From CAVYPR01 sp963770505 (GTDB lineage Bacteria; Actinomycetota; Acidimicrobiia; Acidimicrobiales; RAAP-2): a stretch of DNA of 64,000 nt. Positions 1-8,212 of this stretch are shown piece after piece. The DNA lies in NCBI GenBank assembly GCA_963770505.1, contig CAVYPR010000001.1, positions 186,001 through 250,000 of the forward strand, written 5' to 3'. Under the pieces are notes generated by a model. That model was not told where the DNA came from, searched no databases, and saw only the letters and a list, made by a program, of their open reading frames with translations. A program made the translations under genes and the position numbers. The stretch's first letter is position 1. Every line of letters begins with the position of its first letter.

Positions 1-114
1 GTGGCGGTCCAGCGGGAGCTGGGCCTGCCGGTCAAGCTGGTGGGGCTGGGGGAGGGGGTCGACGACCTCGTGCCCTTCGAGCCGGCCACCTTCGTCGACG
101 CCCTACTCGGGTGA
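1..114 (+). CDS. ftsY: FtsY, SRP receptor GTPase (C-terminal end only)
   Basis: The window opens inside this gene; only the last 37 codons and the TGA stop are present. The visible end contains GLGEGVDDLVPFEP, the conserved closing segment of SRP-family NG-domain GTPases, followed by a FVDALLG tail typical of FtsY. FtsY docks the signal recognition particle and ribosome at the membrane. The ffh gene, encoding its partner, begins 24 bases downstream in the same direction, as in many actinobacteria. The segment is short, so the call depends on this motif and on the neighbour. Confidence 0.75.
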   Translation: MAVQRELGLPVKLVGLGEGVDDLVPFEPATFVDALLG

Positions 115-122
115 GCCTCCGA

Positions 123-128
123 TAGCCT
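123..128 (+). promoter_or_regulatory. possible -10 element for ffh
   Basis: TAGCCT ends ten bases before the ffh ATG at 139. It fits the TANNNT pattern seen before many genes here, but it is the weakest member of that set, and ffh may simply be read through from ftsY. Confidence 0.25.
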
Positions 129-138
129 GGCCCTCCCC

Positions 139-1689
139 ATGTTCGACGCCCTGTCCGACCGCCTCGAGCGGATCGCCGGCCGCCTGAGGAGCCGTGGCCG
201 GCTCACCGACGCCGACCTCGACGAGGCCCTCTCCGAGATCCGCACGGCGCTGCTCGAGGCCGACGTCGAGCTGGGCGTGGTCCGCAGCTTCACCGAGGCC
301 GTGCGGGCCCGCTGCAGCGGCGCCGACCTCTCCAAGAGCCTGACCCCCGGCCAGCAGGTCATCAAGGCCGTGCACGAGGAGCTCGTGCGGATTCTGGGGG
401 GCGAGACCCTCAAGCTCACCTACGCCTCGAGGCCGCCGACGGTGGTGCTCCTGGCCGGCCTGCAGGGCTCGGGGAAGACCACCACGTCGGCCAAGCTCGC
501 CCGCTGGTGGAAGCAGCAGGGCCGCAACCCGCTGCTCGTGGGGGCCGACCTCCAGCGGCCCGCCGCCGTCGAGCAGCTGCGGGTCCTCGGCGCCCAGATC
601 GGGGTGACCGTCTTCAGCGAGCCGACCGACCCGGTCGCCGTGGCCCGGGCCGGGGTGGAGGAGGCGCGGCGCCTCGGGCGCGACGTCTGCATCGTCGACA
701 CCGCCGGACGCCTGGCCATCGACGAGGAGCTGATGGACGAGGTCCGCCGGGTCTCGGCGGCGGTCGAGCCCCACTACACGCTGCTGGTGATCGACGCCAT
801 GACCGGCCAGGACGCGGTGGCCACGGCCGACGCCTTCCACCAGACCCTGGCCCTCGACGGGGTCATCCTCACCAAGCTCGACGGCGACGCCCGGGGCGGG
901 GCGGCGCTTTCGGTCAAAGAGGTGGTGGGCCGGCCCATCGCCTTCGCCTCCACCGGGGAGAAGCTGGACGACTTCGACCTGTTCCACCCCGACCGCATGG
1001 CCGACCGCATCCTGGGGATGGGCGACATGCTCAGCTTGATCGAGCAGGCCGAGCGGACCATGGACCGCGACACGGTCGAGCGGTCGGCGACCCGGCTGAT
1101 GGAGGGCCGGTTCACCCTGGAGGACTTCCTCGAGCAGCTCCAGCAGGTGCGCAAGATGGGCTCGCTGGGGGGGATCATGAAGCTCCTGCCCGGCATGTCC
1201 AAGGAGATGCGCCAGGCGGCCGACCAGGTCGACGACGGCGAGCTCTCGAAGGTCGAGGCGATCGTCCGGTCGATGACCGCCAAGGAGCGGGTCGACCCCG
1301 CCATCGTCGACGGCTCGCGGCGGGTGCGGATCGCCCGAGGCAGCGGTACCTCCACCCAGGACGTGAACCACCTGCTCAAGCAGTTCCGCGAGATGCAGAA
1401 GATGATGAAGGGGATGGCCAGCGGGGCGGGGATGCCCGGCATGCCGCAGATGGGGGGCGGGAAGCTGGGCGGGCTGCTCGGCGCCCGTCGCCAGATGGAG
1501 GCCCTGCGCTCACTCCAAGAGGATGGGGGCGACAACGGCCTGGCCGCCCTCTTCGGTGAGGCCGCCTCGGGCCCACCGGCCGCCCTGAGCGGCGGGTCCA
1601 GGCCCCCGGCGACCCCGGCCAAGGGGTCCCGGGGCGGGGGAAAGAAGAAGAAGAAGGGCGGGCGGGTGACCCCGCCCAAGGGCCGTTGA
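139..1689 (+). CDS. ffh: Ffh, signal recognition particle GTPase
   Basis: Ffh (SRP54) binds signal sequences emerging from the ribosome together with 4.5S RNA and hands the complex to FtsY. The 516-residue product has the helical N domain (1-90), the P-loop GLQGSGKTT (about 107-115), DTAGR (187-191), TKLDGDARGG (245-254) and a methionine-rich M domain from about residue 295. The last 30 residues form a Gly/Lys-rich basic tail with five consecutive lysines, an actinobacterial-style extension beyond the usual length of about 450. The gene follows ftsY and precedes rpsP by 112 bases. All GTPase motifs are intact. Confidence 0.97.
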   Translation: MFDALSDRLERIAGRLRSRGRLTDADLDEALSEIRTALLEADVELGVVRSFTEAVRARCSGADLSKSLTPGQQVIKAVHEELVRILGGETLKLTYASRPPTVVLLAGLQGSGKTTTSAKLARWWKQQGRNPLLVGADLQRPAAVEQLRVLGAQIGVTVFSEPTDPVAVARAGVEEARRLGRDVCIVDTAGRLAIDEELMDEVRRVSAAVEPHYTLLVIDAMTGQDAVATADAFHQTLALDGVILTKLDGDARGGAALSVKEVVGRPIAFASTGEKLDDFDLFHPDRMADRILGMGDMLSLIEQAERTMDRDTVERSATRLMEGRFTLEDFLEQLQQVRKMGSLGGIMKLLPGMSKEMRQAADQVDDGELSKVEAIVRSMTAKERVDPAIVDGSRRVRIARGSGTSTQDVNHLLKQFREMQKMMKGMASGAGMPGMPQMGGGKLGGLLGARRQMEALRSLQEDGGDNGLAALFGEAASGPPAALSGGSRPPATPAKGSRGGGKKKKKGGRVTPPKGR

Positions 1690-1786
1690 CGCCGCCGACG
1701 GAGGGGCCCGTGCCCCCGAGTGGACGCGGGGCGCCGCGGACCTGCGAGAATGTCCGGGCCGTCATCTACGCGGCACGTCGATCGAT

Positions 1787-1792
1787 GGAGGG
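1787..1792 (+). promoter_or_regulatory. ribosome binding site of rpsP
   Basis: GGAGGG lies nine bases before the GTG at 1802 and selects that start for the S16 protein. Confidence 0.6.
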
Positions 1793-1801
1793 ACCAGGTT
1801 C

Positions 1802-2272
1802 GTGGCAGTGAAGCTCCGCCTCGTGCGGATGGGAAAGAAGAAGCAGCCGACCTACCGGCTGGTGGCGGCCGACAGCCGCTCGCCCCGTGACGGCCGGTTC
1901 CTCGAGATCGTGGGCACCTACGCCCCCCGGGGCAAGTCGACCACCGAGCGCGACACGGTGCTCCTGATCGACAACGCCAAGGCGGTCAAGTGGCTGAGCC
2001 AGGGGGCGCAGCCGACCGAGCGGGTGGAGCGGTTGCTGCGGGCCTCGGGAGCTTGGGACGAGTTCACCTCCCCCGGCTCGACGCCACCGGCCGCCGCGGC
2101 CCCCGCGGCCGCTCCGGCACAGGCCGAGCCCGAGACCCCGACCGAGGCCCCGACCGAGGCCCAGGCCGCTCCGGCCGCCGCGGCGGAGGTCGCCGACGCG
2201 CCGGCCGAGGCCGAAGCCAGCTCCGCGGCACCCGACGGCGAGGCCGACGGGACCGCCGGCGGGGAGGCGTGA
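1802..2272 (+). CDS. rpsP: 30S ribosomal protein S16
   Basis: S16 is a structural protein of the small ribosomal subunit. The N-terminal 80 residues are canonical (MAVKLRLVRMGKKKQPTYR, then DSRSPRDGRFLE and a G.Y.P segment). Residues 85-156 form an extra Ala/Pro/Glu-rich low-complexity acidic tail, so the protein is nearly twice the usual length of about 80; such tails occur on actinobacterial S16. The GTG start has a good ribosome binding site. The TGA stop overlaps the ATG of the KH-domain gene by one base, which predicts translational coupling. Confidence 0.96.
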   Translation: MAVKLRLVRMGKKKQPTYRLVAADSRSPRDGRFLEIVGTYAPRGKSTTERDTVLLIDNAKAVKWLSQGAQPTERVERLLRASGAWDEFTSPGSTPPAAAAPAAAPAQAEPETPTEAPTEAQAAPAAAAEVADAPAEAEASSAAPDGEADGTAGGEA

Positions 2273-2679
2273 TGGCCCCCGACGAGGAGTACGAGGCCGG
2301 CGACGTCAACACGGTGGACGCCTTCGACGACGGCGACGACGCCGTCGAGTACGAGGACGGCGACGTCAACACCGTGGCCGAGGCCGACCTCGACGACGAG
2401 ACCGAGGAGGTGGCCGGTGCCGGGAACCGGGCCGCCGACGACCTGGCCACCGGCGTGCTGACGTACATCGCCCGGTCCCTGGTGGAAGAGCCCGACGCGG
2501 TGGTGGTCGACACCTCCGAGCGCCACGGCAGCGTCCGCCTCCAGCTGCACGTCGGCCCCGAGGACATGGGCCGCGTCATCGGCCGGCGCGGCCGGACGGC
2601 CCAGGCCATCCGGACCCTGGTGGGTGTGGCCGGGGCCCGCGAAGGGGTCCAGACCAGCGTCGACATCGTCGACGACTGA
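2272..2679 (+). CDS. khpA: KH-domain RNA-binding protein (KhpA-like) with acidic extension
   Basis: Residues about 55-135 form a single KH domain with the signature loop GRRG (104-107) inside MGRVIGRRGRTAQAIR. This matches the small KH protein KhpA encoded between rpsP and rimM in Gram-positive bacteria, where it binds RNA. KhpA is normally about 75-80 residues. Here a 55-residue, strongly acidic N-terminal extension precedes it and contains GDVNTV twice (10-15 and 30-35), 20 residues apart. The start is taken as the ATG overlapping the rpsP stop; upstream in-frame codons run into rpsP. Confidence 0.88.
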   Translation: MAPDEEYEAGDVNTVDAFDDGDDAVEYEDGDVNTVAEADLDDETEEVAGAGNRAADDLATGVLTYIARSLVEEPDAVVVDTSERHGSVRLQLHVGPEDMGRVIGRRGRTAQAIRTLVGVAGAREGVQTSVDIVDD

Positions 2680-2689
2680 CCCCGGCCGG

Positions 2690-3172
2690 TTGGAACCCGG
2701 CGCCCCTGGACCGCTGCTCGACGTGGGCCAGGTCGTCAAGCCCCACGGCCTGGGCGGCGAGGTCGTCGTGGAGCGCTGGAGCGACCTGGAGGACCGCTTT
2801 GCCCCGGGCTCGGTGCTGTGCACCGACCTGGGACCCCTCGTGGTCCGGGCCAGCCGACCTCACCAGGGCCGTAACCTGGTCCACTTCGAGGGGGTGGTCG
2901 ACCGCGACGGGGCCGAGGCGCTGCGCGGGGTGGTGCTGCGGGCCCACGCCGTCGAGGTCCCCGGGGCCCTGTGGGTGCACGAGCTGGTGGGGGCCGAGGT
3001 GGTCACGTCCGACGGGCGGGAGCTCGGGAGGGTGGAGGCGGTCGAGGCCAACCCGGCCAGCGACCTGCTCGTGCTGGACAGCGGACAGCTGGTGCCGCTG
3101 CGCTTCGTCACCTCCCACACCCCGGGCGTCCGGGTGACCGTCGACGTCCCCGACGGGTTGATCGAGGGGTAG
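2690..3172 (+). CDS. rimM: Ribosome maturation factor RimM
   Basis: RimM assists maturation of the 30S head by binding S19. The N-terminal RimM domain begins with VGQVVKPHGLGGEV (residues about 12-25), and a PRC-barrel follows from about residue 92 with HELVGAEV, DGRELGRVEAV and NPASDLLVLD. The start is uncertain: TTG at 2690, ten bases after the KH gene stop, gives 160 residues, while GTG at 2723 would give 149. Neither has a clear ribosome binding site. The position between the KH gene and trmD is the standard one. Confidence 0.9.
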   Translation: MEPGAPGPLLDVGQVVKPHGLGGEVVVERWSDLEDRFAPGSVLCTDLGPLVVRASRPHQGRNLVHFEGVVDRDGAEALRGVVLRAHAVEVPGALWVHELVGAEVVTSDGRELGRVEAVEANPASDLLVLDSGQLVPLRFVTSHTPGVRVTVDVPDGLIEG

Positions 3173-3180
3173 GGGCGCGA

Positions 3181-3972
3181 GTGCGGGTCGACGTCTTCAC
3201 CATCTTCCCCGAGGTCGTCGAGGCCTACTGCTCGGCCGCCATCTTGGGCCGGGCCCGGGCGCAGGGCGCGCTCGACCTGCGGGTCCGGGACCTGCGCTCG
3301 GCGGCCCAGGAACCGCGGCGGTCGGTCGACGACGCCCCCTTCGGCGGGGGGGCGGGCATGGTGCTCATGGCCGAGCCGCTCTTCGGCGCGGTGGAGGCGG
3401 TCGAGGCCACAGAGGGACTTCCCCGGCCGCTCCTGCTCCTCGCACCCGGCGGCCGTCGGTTCGACCAGGCGGCTGCACGCGAGCTGGCCGGCCTGGGCGG
3501 GGGGTTCTCCCTCCTGTGCGGGCGCTACGAGGGTGTCGATCAGCGGGTCTCGGACCACCTGGTGGACGGGGAGCTGTCGGTGGGCGACGTCGTCCTGGCC
3601 GGCGGGGAGGCGGCCGCGCTGGTGGTGGTCGAGGCCGTCACCCGACTCCTGCCCGGGATCCTGGGCAACGAGTCCTCGGTCGAGGAGGAGAGCTTCACCG
3701 ACGGCCTGCTCGAATACCCGCAGTACACGAGGCCGGCCTCGTTCCGGGGCTGGGCCGTGCCCGAGGTCCTCCGCTCGGGGGACCACGGCCGGGTGGAGCG
3801 CTGGCGGCGGGCCGAGGCCCTCCGGCGGACCCTGGCGCGCCGGCCCGACCTGATCGAGGCCCGGGGAGGCCTCAGCCCCGAGGAGATCGGCCTGCTGGAG
3901 GAGGCCGGCGAGGTGCGCCTGCTGGCCGAGCACGGCTACGATGGCGGGTCCGGCCACCCCCCTCAAGCCTGA
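3181..3972 (+). CDS. trmD: tRNA (guanine-N1)-methyltransferase TrmD
   Basis: TrmD is a SPOUT-family enzyme that methylates G37 of tRNAs reading CNN codons, using S-adenosylmethionine, and so prevents frameshifting. The 263-residue protein has the N-terminal VFTIFPE, FGGGAGMVL (54-62), the trefoil-knot motifs LLCGRYEGVDQRV (111-123) and ELSVGDVVLAGGE (131-143), and the linker ESFTDGLLEYPQYTRP with the catalytic Asp at about 174. The GTG start lies eight bases after rimM; in-frame codons upstream encode no TrmD sequence. Confidence 0.96.
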   Translation: MRVDVFTIFPEVVEAYCSAAILGRARAQGALDLRVRDLRSAAQEPRRSVDDAPFGGGAGMVLMAEPLFGAVEAVEATEGLPRPLLLLAPGGRRFDQAAARELAGLGGGFSLLCGRYEGVDQRVSDHLVDGELSVGDVVLAGGEAAALVVVEAVTRLLPGILGNESSVEEESFTDGLLEYPQYTRPASFRGWAVPEVLRSGDHGRVERWRRAEALRRTLARRPDLIEARGGLSPEEIGLLEEAGEVRLLAEHGYDGGSGHPPQA

Positions 3973-3984
3973 AGGACGCGCCCC

Positions 3985-4338
3985 ATGCACCCCACCGAGA
4001 TCATCGACCGCGACAGCCTGCGCGACGACATGCCCGAGTTCCGGCCCGGGGACACGGTCAAGGTGCACGTCCGGGTCGTCGAGGGCAACCGGGAGCGGGT
4101 GCAGGTCTTCCAGGGGGCGGTCATCCGCCGCCAGGGGGTCGGGGTCCGCGAGACCTTCACCGTGCGCAAGGTGAGCTTCGGGGTGGGGGTGGAGCGGACC
4201 TTCCCGGTGCACTCGCCCACCATCGCCAAGCTGGAGGTGGACACCTACGGGGACGTCCGCCGGGCCAAGCTCTACTACCTCCGGGAGCGCTCGGGGAAGG
4301 CGGCCAAGATTAAGGAGAAGCGGGCGAGCCGCCCGTGA
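3985..4338 (+). CDS. rplS: 50S ribosomal protein L19
   Basis: L19 sits at the subunit interface of the 50S particle. The 117-residue product is full length and canonical: an N-terminal helix, then FRPGDTVKVHVRVVEGNRER, VQVFQGAVIRRQG and a basic C-terminus with RRAKLYYLRER. The ATG lies 12 bases after the trmD stop, completing the rpsP-KH-rimM-trmD-rplS operon. In many actinobacteria lepB and rnhB follow; here they are absent and a DUF2469 gene comes next. Confidence 0.97.
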   Translation: MHPTEIIDRDSLRDDMPEFRPGDTVKVHVRVVEGNRERVQVFQGAVIRRQGVGVRETFTVRKVSFGVGVERTFPVHSPTIAKLEVDTYGDVRRAKLYYLRERSGKAAKIKEKRASRP

Positions 4339-4380
4339 CGGCCGCCTCCAGGTGAATTCGGCCGTGACCCCTGCCCGGCG

Positions 4381-4674
4381 ATGAGCGAGGAAGAGCTCGA
4401 GCGCTACGAGGCGGAGATCGAGCTGGCCCTGGTGCAGGAGTACCGGGCGGTGCTCCCCATGTTCGCCTACGTGGTCGAGACCGAGCGGCGCTTCTACCTG
4501 GCCAACGAGGTCTCCCTCGTCGTTCGCTCCGACACCACGCCGGCCTGCGTCGAGGTCGAGCTGTCCGACGCCTGGGTGTGGGACATGTACCGACCCGCCC
4601 GGTTCGTGCCCTCGGTGCGGGTGGTCACCTTCCGGGACGTGAACGTCGAGCGCCTCCCCGAAAAGGAGCTCTGA
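4381..4674 (+). CDS. DUF2469 family protein
   Basis: This 97-residue protein is acidic at its N-terminus and contains the family hallmarks AYVVETERRFYLANEV and DAWVWDMYRPARF, followed by VRVVTFRDVNVE. The family is nearly confined to actinobacteria, is usually encoded near rplS-lepB-rnhB, and has no established biochemical function. It has no signal peptide and should be cytosolic. The start ATG sits 42 bases after rplS and the gene probably shares its transcript. Confidence 0.9.
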   Translation: MSEEELERYEAEIELALVQEYRAVLPMFAYVVETERRFYLANEVSLVVRSDTTPACVEVELSDAWVWDMYRPARFVPSVRVVTFRDVNVERLPEKEL

Positions 4675-4675
4675 G

Positions 4676-4692
4676 CCCGCCCGCGAGGCGGG
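4676..4692 (+). terminator. weak hairpin after DUF2469 gene
   Basis: CCCGCC and GGCGGG form a perfect six-bp stem around a five-base loop just after the DUF2469 stop. There is no U-run, so termination here is only a suggestion, supported by a likely new promoter about 100 bases further on. Confidence 0.3.
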
Positions 4693-4790
4693 TCCGGGAT
4701 CCGGGCAGGCGACGCCGGCCGCGCCGCGCGGTCATCTCGAGCTGTGTCCCGACCACGAAGGCGATCCCTGCATCTCACGCTCAGCAAGGT

Positions 4791-4796
4791 TACTGT
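4791..4796 (+). promoter_or_regulatory. possible -10 element for the beta-helix gene
   Basis: TACTGT lies 30 bases before the ATG at 4827 in the 150-base gap after the DUF2469 gene. No convincing -35 is seen. It would give a leader of about 24 bases that includes the ribosome binding site. Confidence 0.35.
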
Positions 4797-4813
4797 CGCA
4801 CCGAGCCACCTAC

Positions 4814-4821
4814 GAGGAGAG
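4814..4821 (+). promoter_or_regulatory. ribosome binding site fixing the start of the beta-helix protein
   Basis: GAGGAGAG lies five bases before the ATG at 4827. It rules out the much longer open frame upstream, which encodes no signal-peptide-like sequence. Confidence 0.65.
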
Positions 4822-4826
4822 ATGCC

Positions 4827-7800
4827 ATGCGTCATACGCCAAGGGACCCTGCACGTCACGAAGGAGTCGCCCTCACCCGGCTGGCCGTCTGCGCGGTCAC
4901 CGTGCTCGGCACCGTCGGGCTGCTCTCCGGCGTTGCCTTCGGGTCGGCCGCCGGCGCCTCCGCCCCGGCGGCGAGGGCCAAGGCCGCTGTTCCGCACCTG
5001 ACGATCCCCCATGCCACGCGGGCTCAGGCCGTCCCCAAGCGGGCCCAGGGCAAGATCGGGCGCCCCGCCCGGGCGGTGAGCGCCACCCCCGACATCCCCC
5101 AGGTGACAGCGGCCTCCCTGACCTTCACGGTGAACACGACGCATGACGCGCCCCTCGCCACAGCGAGTTCGACCACATGCAAGGCAGCGACAGGGATGTG
5201 CACGCTTCGCGCCGCGGTCGGGGCCTCGGACAACAACCTCGGCCACGTCAACACCATCAACGTGCCGGCCGGCACCTACACACTCACACTCGGCTCTCTG
5301 ACAATCACAAACTCGGTCATCGTCAACGGGGCGGGCAGCGCCAGCACCGTGGTGAACGCCAACACACACTCCGAGATCCTCGACATCTACAGCCACGACA
5401 CAAAGACCAAGACAGCACCCGCCGTCGAAGTCAGCGGCCTGACCCTCGAGCACGGCTCCAACGTCGTGGGCGGTGACATCTACCTCAAAGTGGCCGCTCT
5501 CACCCTCTCGGGCGTCACCGTGAGCCACGGCTTCGCCGAGGCCGGAGGCGGCATCTGGGTCACTGGTGGGTCGCTGTGGACGGACAGCTCCACCACCATC
5601 TCGACAAACACGACGGCCACACCCGACACAAGTGCCGGCGGCGGCATCTTCAACACAGGGGGCGCCGTGTTCCTTGGAGGCTCCACCCTCTCCAACAACT
5701 CCGCGGAATACGGCGCGGCCCTCATGCAGCTGGGCTCGACGGTGTCCGACGGCGCCACCTACTCGGGGAACGTCGCCGGAACCGGGGGTGGCGCGGTCTA
5801 CAACGGCGGGCTGTTGTCCGACACCGGGAGCACCTACAGCGGGAACTCCGTCACCGGCACTGGCGCTACAGCATCGGCCTACGGCGGTGACGTCGACAAC
5901 GTCTTCAACGCCTCGCTGTCGGGGGACACCTTCACCGGGACCGCCAACCACGACACGACACTGCCGGATGAACTCCAAGGTGGGGTCCTCTACAACAGTG
6001 GCCAGCTCACGGTCGACAACACGACGGTCTCGGGCACGACGAACACCTGCAAGGACTGCGGGATCCTCGGCGGCGTCGTCTACAGCGCCGCAACAGAGAC
6101 AGCAACAGACGAGAGCTCCCTCACCGTCACAGGGCTCACCGTGACAGCGACGACGAACGGCACAGCCTCGAGCCACGCCGAGATCACGGGGGGCGTCATC
6201 TCCAATGAAGACAGCCACGCCACACTGGCCGGCCTCAAGGTCTCGAACACGACCAACACCACCACAAGCGAGGGGGTGTTCGGGGCGGTGGTCGCCCAGG
6301 ACGACTGGACCCAGATCTCCGGGTCGACGATCAGCGGCACGACCGTCACCTTCCCCAACGGCGGCGGGGTGCTCGGCGTGGTGGCGGGTGAGTCGTCGTT
6401 CCAGATCACAGGGTTGAACATCTCGGGCACGACCATCACCACCGGTGCCCACTCCGAGGTCACCGGTGGCCTCGTGGCCGGCACATCCAGCACGGTCGGC
6501 CACGTGACCGTGTCGGGCACCTCGATCTCCATCGCCTCCGGTGACGTCTTCGGCGGTGGCATGGAAACCGACGGGAACGTGGGGGTCACCGACACCTCGG
6601 TCTCGAACACCACCGTCCACGACGGCGGGTCGACAGGGACAAGCTTCGTCGCAGGTGGCGGCTGGGCCAACGAAGGGTCCGTCACCGCCAACGGTGACCA
6701 GGTGCTCGGCACCACCATCACATCGGGGACAACAGTCTTCGGCGGGGCGTTCGCCACCGGCACAGGTGGTGCCAACGTCACAAACTCCACCTTCGCCCAG
6801 ACCTCGGTGACCGAGACCGGCACCGGCAACGTCTACGGCGCGGCCGTGGGCTTCACAGGCGGCGGGATCTTCACCAACGTGACGATGGACACAACGACCA
6901 CCAAGGCCCCGGCCACAGCGATCAACTCGGTGGTCGACGTCGACGGACCGGTGCAGTTCACCAACGACACCGTGGCCAACAACACCGTCACCACCTCCAC
7001 AGGTGGGGCCTTCAACGCCCCGGCGGGCGGCCTGGTGCTGACATCGACAGTGCCGATCGCCCTCAAGAACACCATCGTGGCCACCACCCCGTCGACGGCC
7101 AACTGCGACACGGCCGGCCACACAGGGGCCATCGGCTCGGCCGGCGGCAACATCGACAGCGGGGTCTCCTGCGGGTTCAGCCAGCCGTGGGACCAGTACG
7201 GCACCAACCCCATGGTGAACCCGGTGGCCAACAACTCGGGGCCCGTGGAGACCGCCTCCCTGCAGGCCGGGAGCCCGGCCATCGGCCGCGGCGTGACAGC
7301 TGGGGCACCGTCGACCGACGCCCGGGGCGTGCCCCGCCCCAAGGGCCAGATCGACGTGGGCGCCTTCCAGGCCTCCAACCGGGGCTACTGGATGGTGGGC
7401 TCTGACGGGGGCATCTTCACCTTCGGCACAGCCGGCTTCCACGGCTCGGAGGGCGGTGTGACCCTGAACGCCCCGGTGGTGGGCATGGCGGTCACCCCGA
7501 CAGGCGGCGGCTACTGGGAGGTGGCCGCCGACGGCGGGGTCTTCACCTTCGGCAACGCCACCTACTACGGCTCGATGGGCTCCAAGCACCTGAACGCCCC
7601 GGTGGTGGGCATGGCGGCCGCCCCCACAGGCAAGGGCTACTGGCTGGTGGCCTCCGACGGCGGGATCTTCGCCTTCGGCTCGGCCCTCTTCCACGGCTCC
7701 AAGGGCGGCCAGCACCTGAACGCCCCGGTGGTGGGCATCGCCGCCGATCCCACGGGCAACGGCTACTGGGAGGTGGCCTCCGACGGCGGGATCTTCAACT

Positions 7801-8141
7801 ACGGCTCGGCCGGGTTCTTCGGCTCCAAGGGCGGCCAGCACCTGAACGCCCCGGTGGTCGGCGTCTCGCCCGCCCCCACAGGCAACGGCTACTGGGAGGT
7901 GGCCTCCGACGGCGGGGTCTTCAACTACGGCCCGGGCGCCGGCTTCTTCGGCTCCAAGGGCGGCCAGCACCTGAACGCCCCCATGGTCGCCATCGCCGGC
8001 ACCCCCACAGGCCAGGGCTACTGGGAGTTCGCCTCCGACGGCGGGGTCTTCACCTACGGCACGGCCACCTTCTTGGGCTCGATGGGGGGCACGACCCTCA
8101 ACGCCCCGGTGGTCGGTGGGGCCGCCCTCATGAAGGTCTAG
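4827..8141 (+). CDS. Secreted beta-helix protein with CSLREA-like head and six GYW repeats
   Basis: This 1104-residue protein begins with a Sec signal peptide (about 1-42, hydrophobic core LAVCAVTVLGTVGLLSG, AxA-type end). It then has FTVNTTHDAP and a CTLRAAVGASDNN segment resembling CSLREA domains, a long Gly/Thr/Ser-rich region (about 135-780) with repeated SGTT and NTT turns expected of a right-handed parallel beta-helix, a closing segment with NPVANNSGP, SPAIGRG and GAFQ resembling choice-of-anchor Q domains, and six 42-residue GYW repeats. No membrane anchor or LPXTG motif is seen. The role is unknown; an adhesin or cell-surface glycan-binding function is plausible. Threonine is often encoded by ACA, unlike in neighbouring genes. 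Confidence 0.85.
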   Translation: MRHTPRDPARHEGVALTRLAVCAVTVLGTVGLLSGVAFGSAAGASAPAARAKAAVPHLTIPHATRAQAVPKRAQGKIGRPARAVSATPDIPQVTAASLTFTVNTTHDAPLATASSTTCKAATGMCTLRAAVGASDNNLGHVNTINVPAGTYTLTLGSLTITNSVIVNGAGSASTVVNANTHSEILDIYSHDTKTKTAPAVEVSGLTLEHGSNVVGGDIYLKVAALTLSGVTVSHGFAEAGGGIWVTGGSLWTDSSTTISTNTTATPDTSAGGGIFNTGGAVFLGGSTLSNNSAEYGAALMQLGSTVSDGATYSGNVAGTGGGAVYNGGLLSDTGSTYSGNSVTGTGATASAYGGDVDNVFNASLSGDTFTGTANHDTTLPDELQGGVLYNSGQLTVDNTTVSGTTNTCKDCGILGGVVYSAATETATDESSLTVTGLTVTATTNGTASSHAEITGGVISNEDSHATLAGLKVSNTTNTTTSEGVFGAVVAQDDWTQISGSTISGTTVTFPNGGGVLGVVAGESSFQITGLNISGTTITTGAHSEVTGGLVAGTSSTVGHVTVSGTSISIASGDVFGGGMETDGNVGVTDTSVSNTTVHDGGSTGTSFVAGGGWANEGSVTANGDQVLGTTITSGTTVFGGAFATGTGGANVTNSTFAQTSVTETGTGNVYGAAVGFTGGGIFTNVTMDTTTTKAPATAINSVVDVDGPVQFTNDTVANNTVTTSTGGAFNAPAGGLVLTSTVPIALKNTIVATTPSTANCDTAGHTGAIGSAGGNIDSGVSCGFSQPWDQYGTNPMVNPVANNSGPVETASLQAGSPAIGRGVTAGAPSTDARGVPRPKGQIDVGAFQASNRGYWMVGSDGGIFTFGTAGFHGSEGGVTLNAPVVGMAVTPTGGGYWEVAADGGVFTFGNATYYGSMGSKHLNAPVVGMAAAPTGKGYWLVASDGGIFAFGSALFHGSKGGQHLNAPVVGIAADPTGNGYWEVASDGGIFNYGSAGFFGSKGGQHLNAPVVGVSPAPTGNGYWEVASDGGVFNYGPGAGFFGSKGGQHLNAPMVAIAGTPTGQGYWEFASDGGVFTYGTATFLGSMGGTTLNAPVVGGAALMKV
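7383..8138 (+). repeat. six tandem 126-bp repeats encoding GYW..DGG.F..G units
   Basis: Six units (42, 42, 42, 42, 43 and 41 residues) fill the C-terminus of the beta-helix protein exactly to its stop codon. Each starts with GYW, then has DGG, a phenylalanine, an aromatic-Gly pair, GS and LNAPVV. DNA identity between units 3, 4 and 5 is high, so recent unit duplication is likely. Such repeats occur on secreted proteins of Acidimicrobiia and related actinobacteria; each may form a blade of a propeller-like domain. Confidence 0.9.
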
Positions 8142-8153
8142 GAACTGCGGCAC

Positions 8154-8194
8154 CCGCCAACGCCCGCCGCCGCACCGGCGGCGGGCGTTGGCGG
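8154..8194. terminator. perfect 19-bp stem hairpin after the beta-helix gene
   Basis: The left arm at 8154-8172 and the right arm at 8176-8194 are exact reverse complements around the loop CAC. It is the longest perfect inverted repeat I found between genes in the window, and it begins 13 bases after the stop codon. No U-tract follows, which is common for actinobacterial terminators. It separates the secreted protein from the crotonase promoter. Confidence 0.75.
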
Positions 8195-8212
8195 GGCCGA
8201 CGGGGCCGGCCC

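Noticed and set aside
7383..8138. CRISPR-like array
   Set aside because: The 126-bp periodicity is in-frame protein repeat sequence with no spacers of unrelated sequence.
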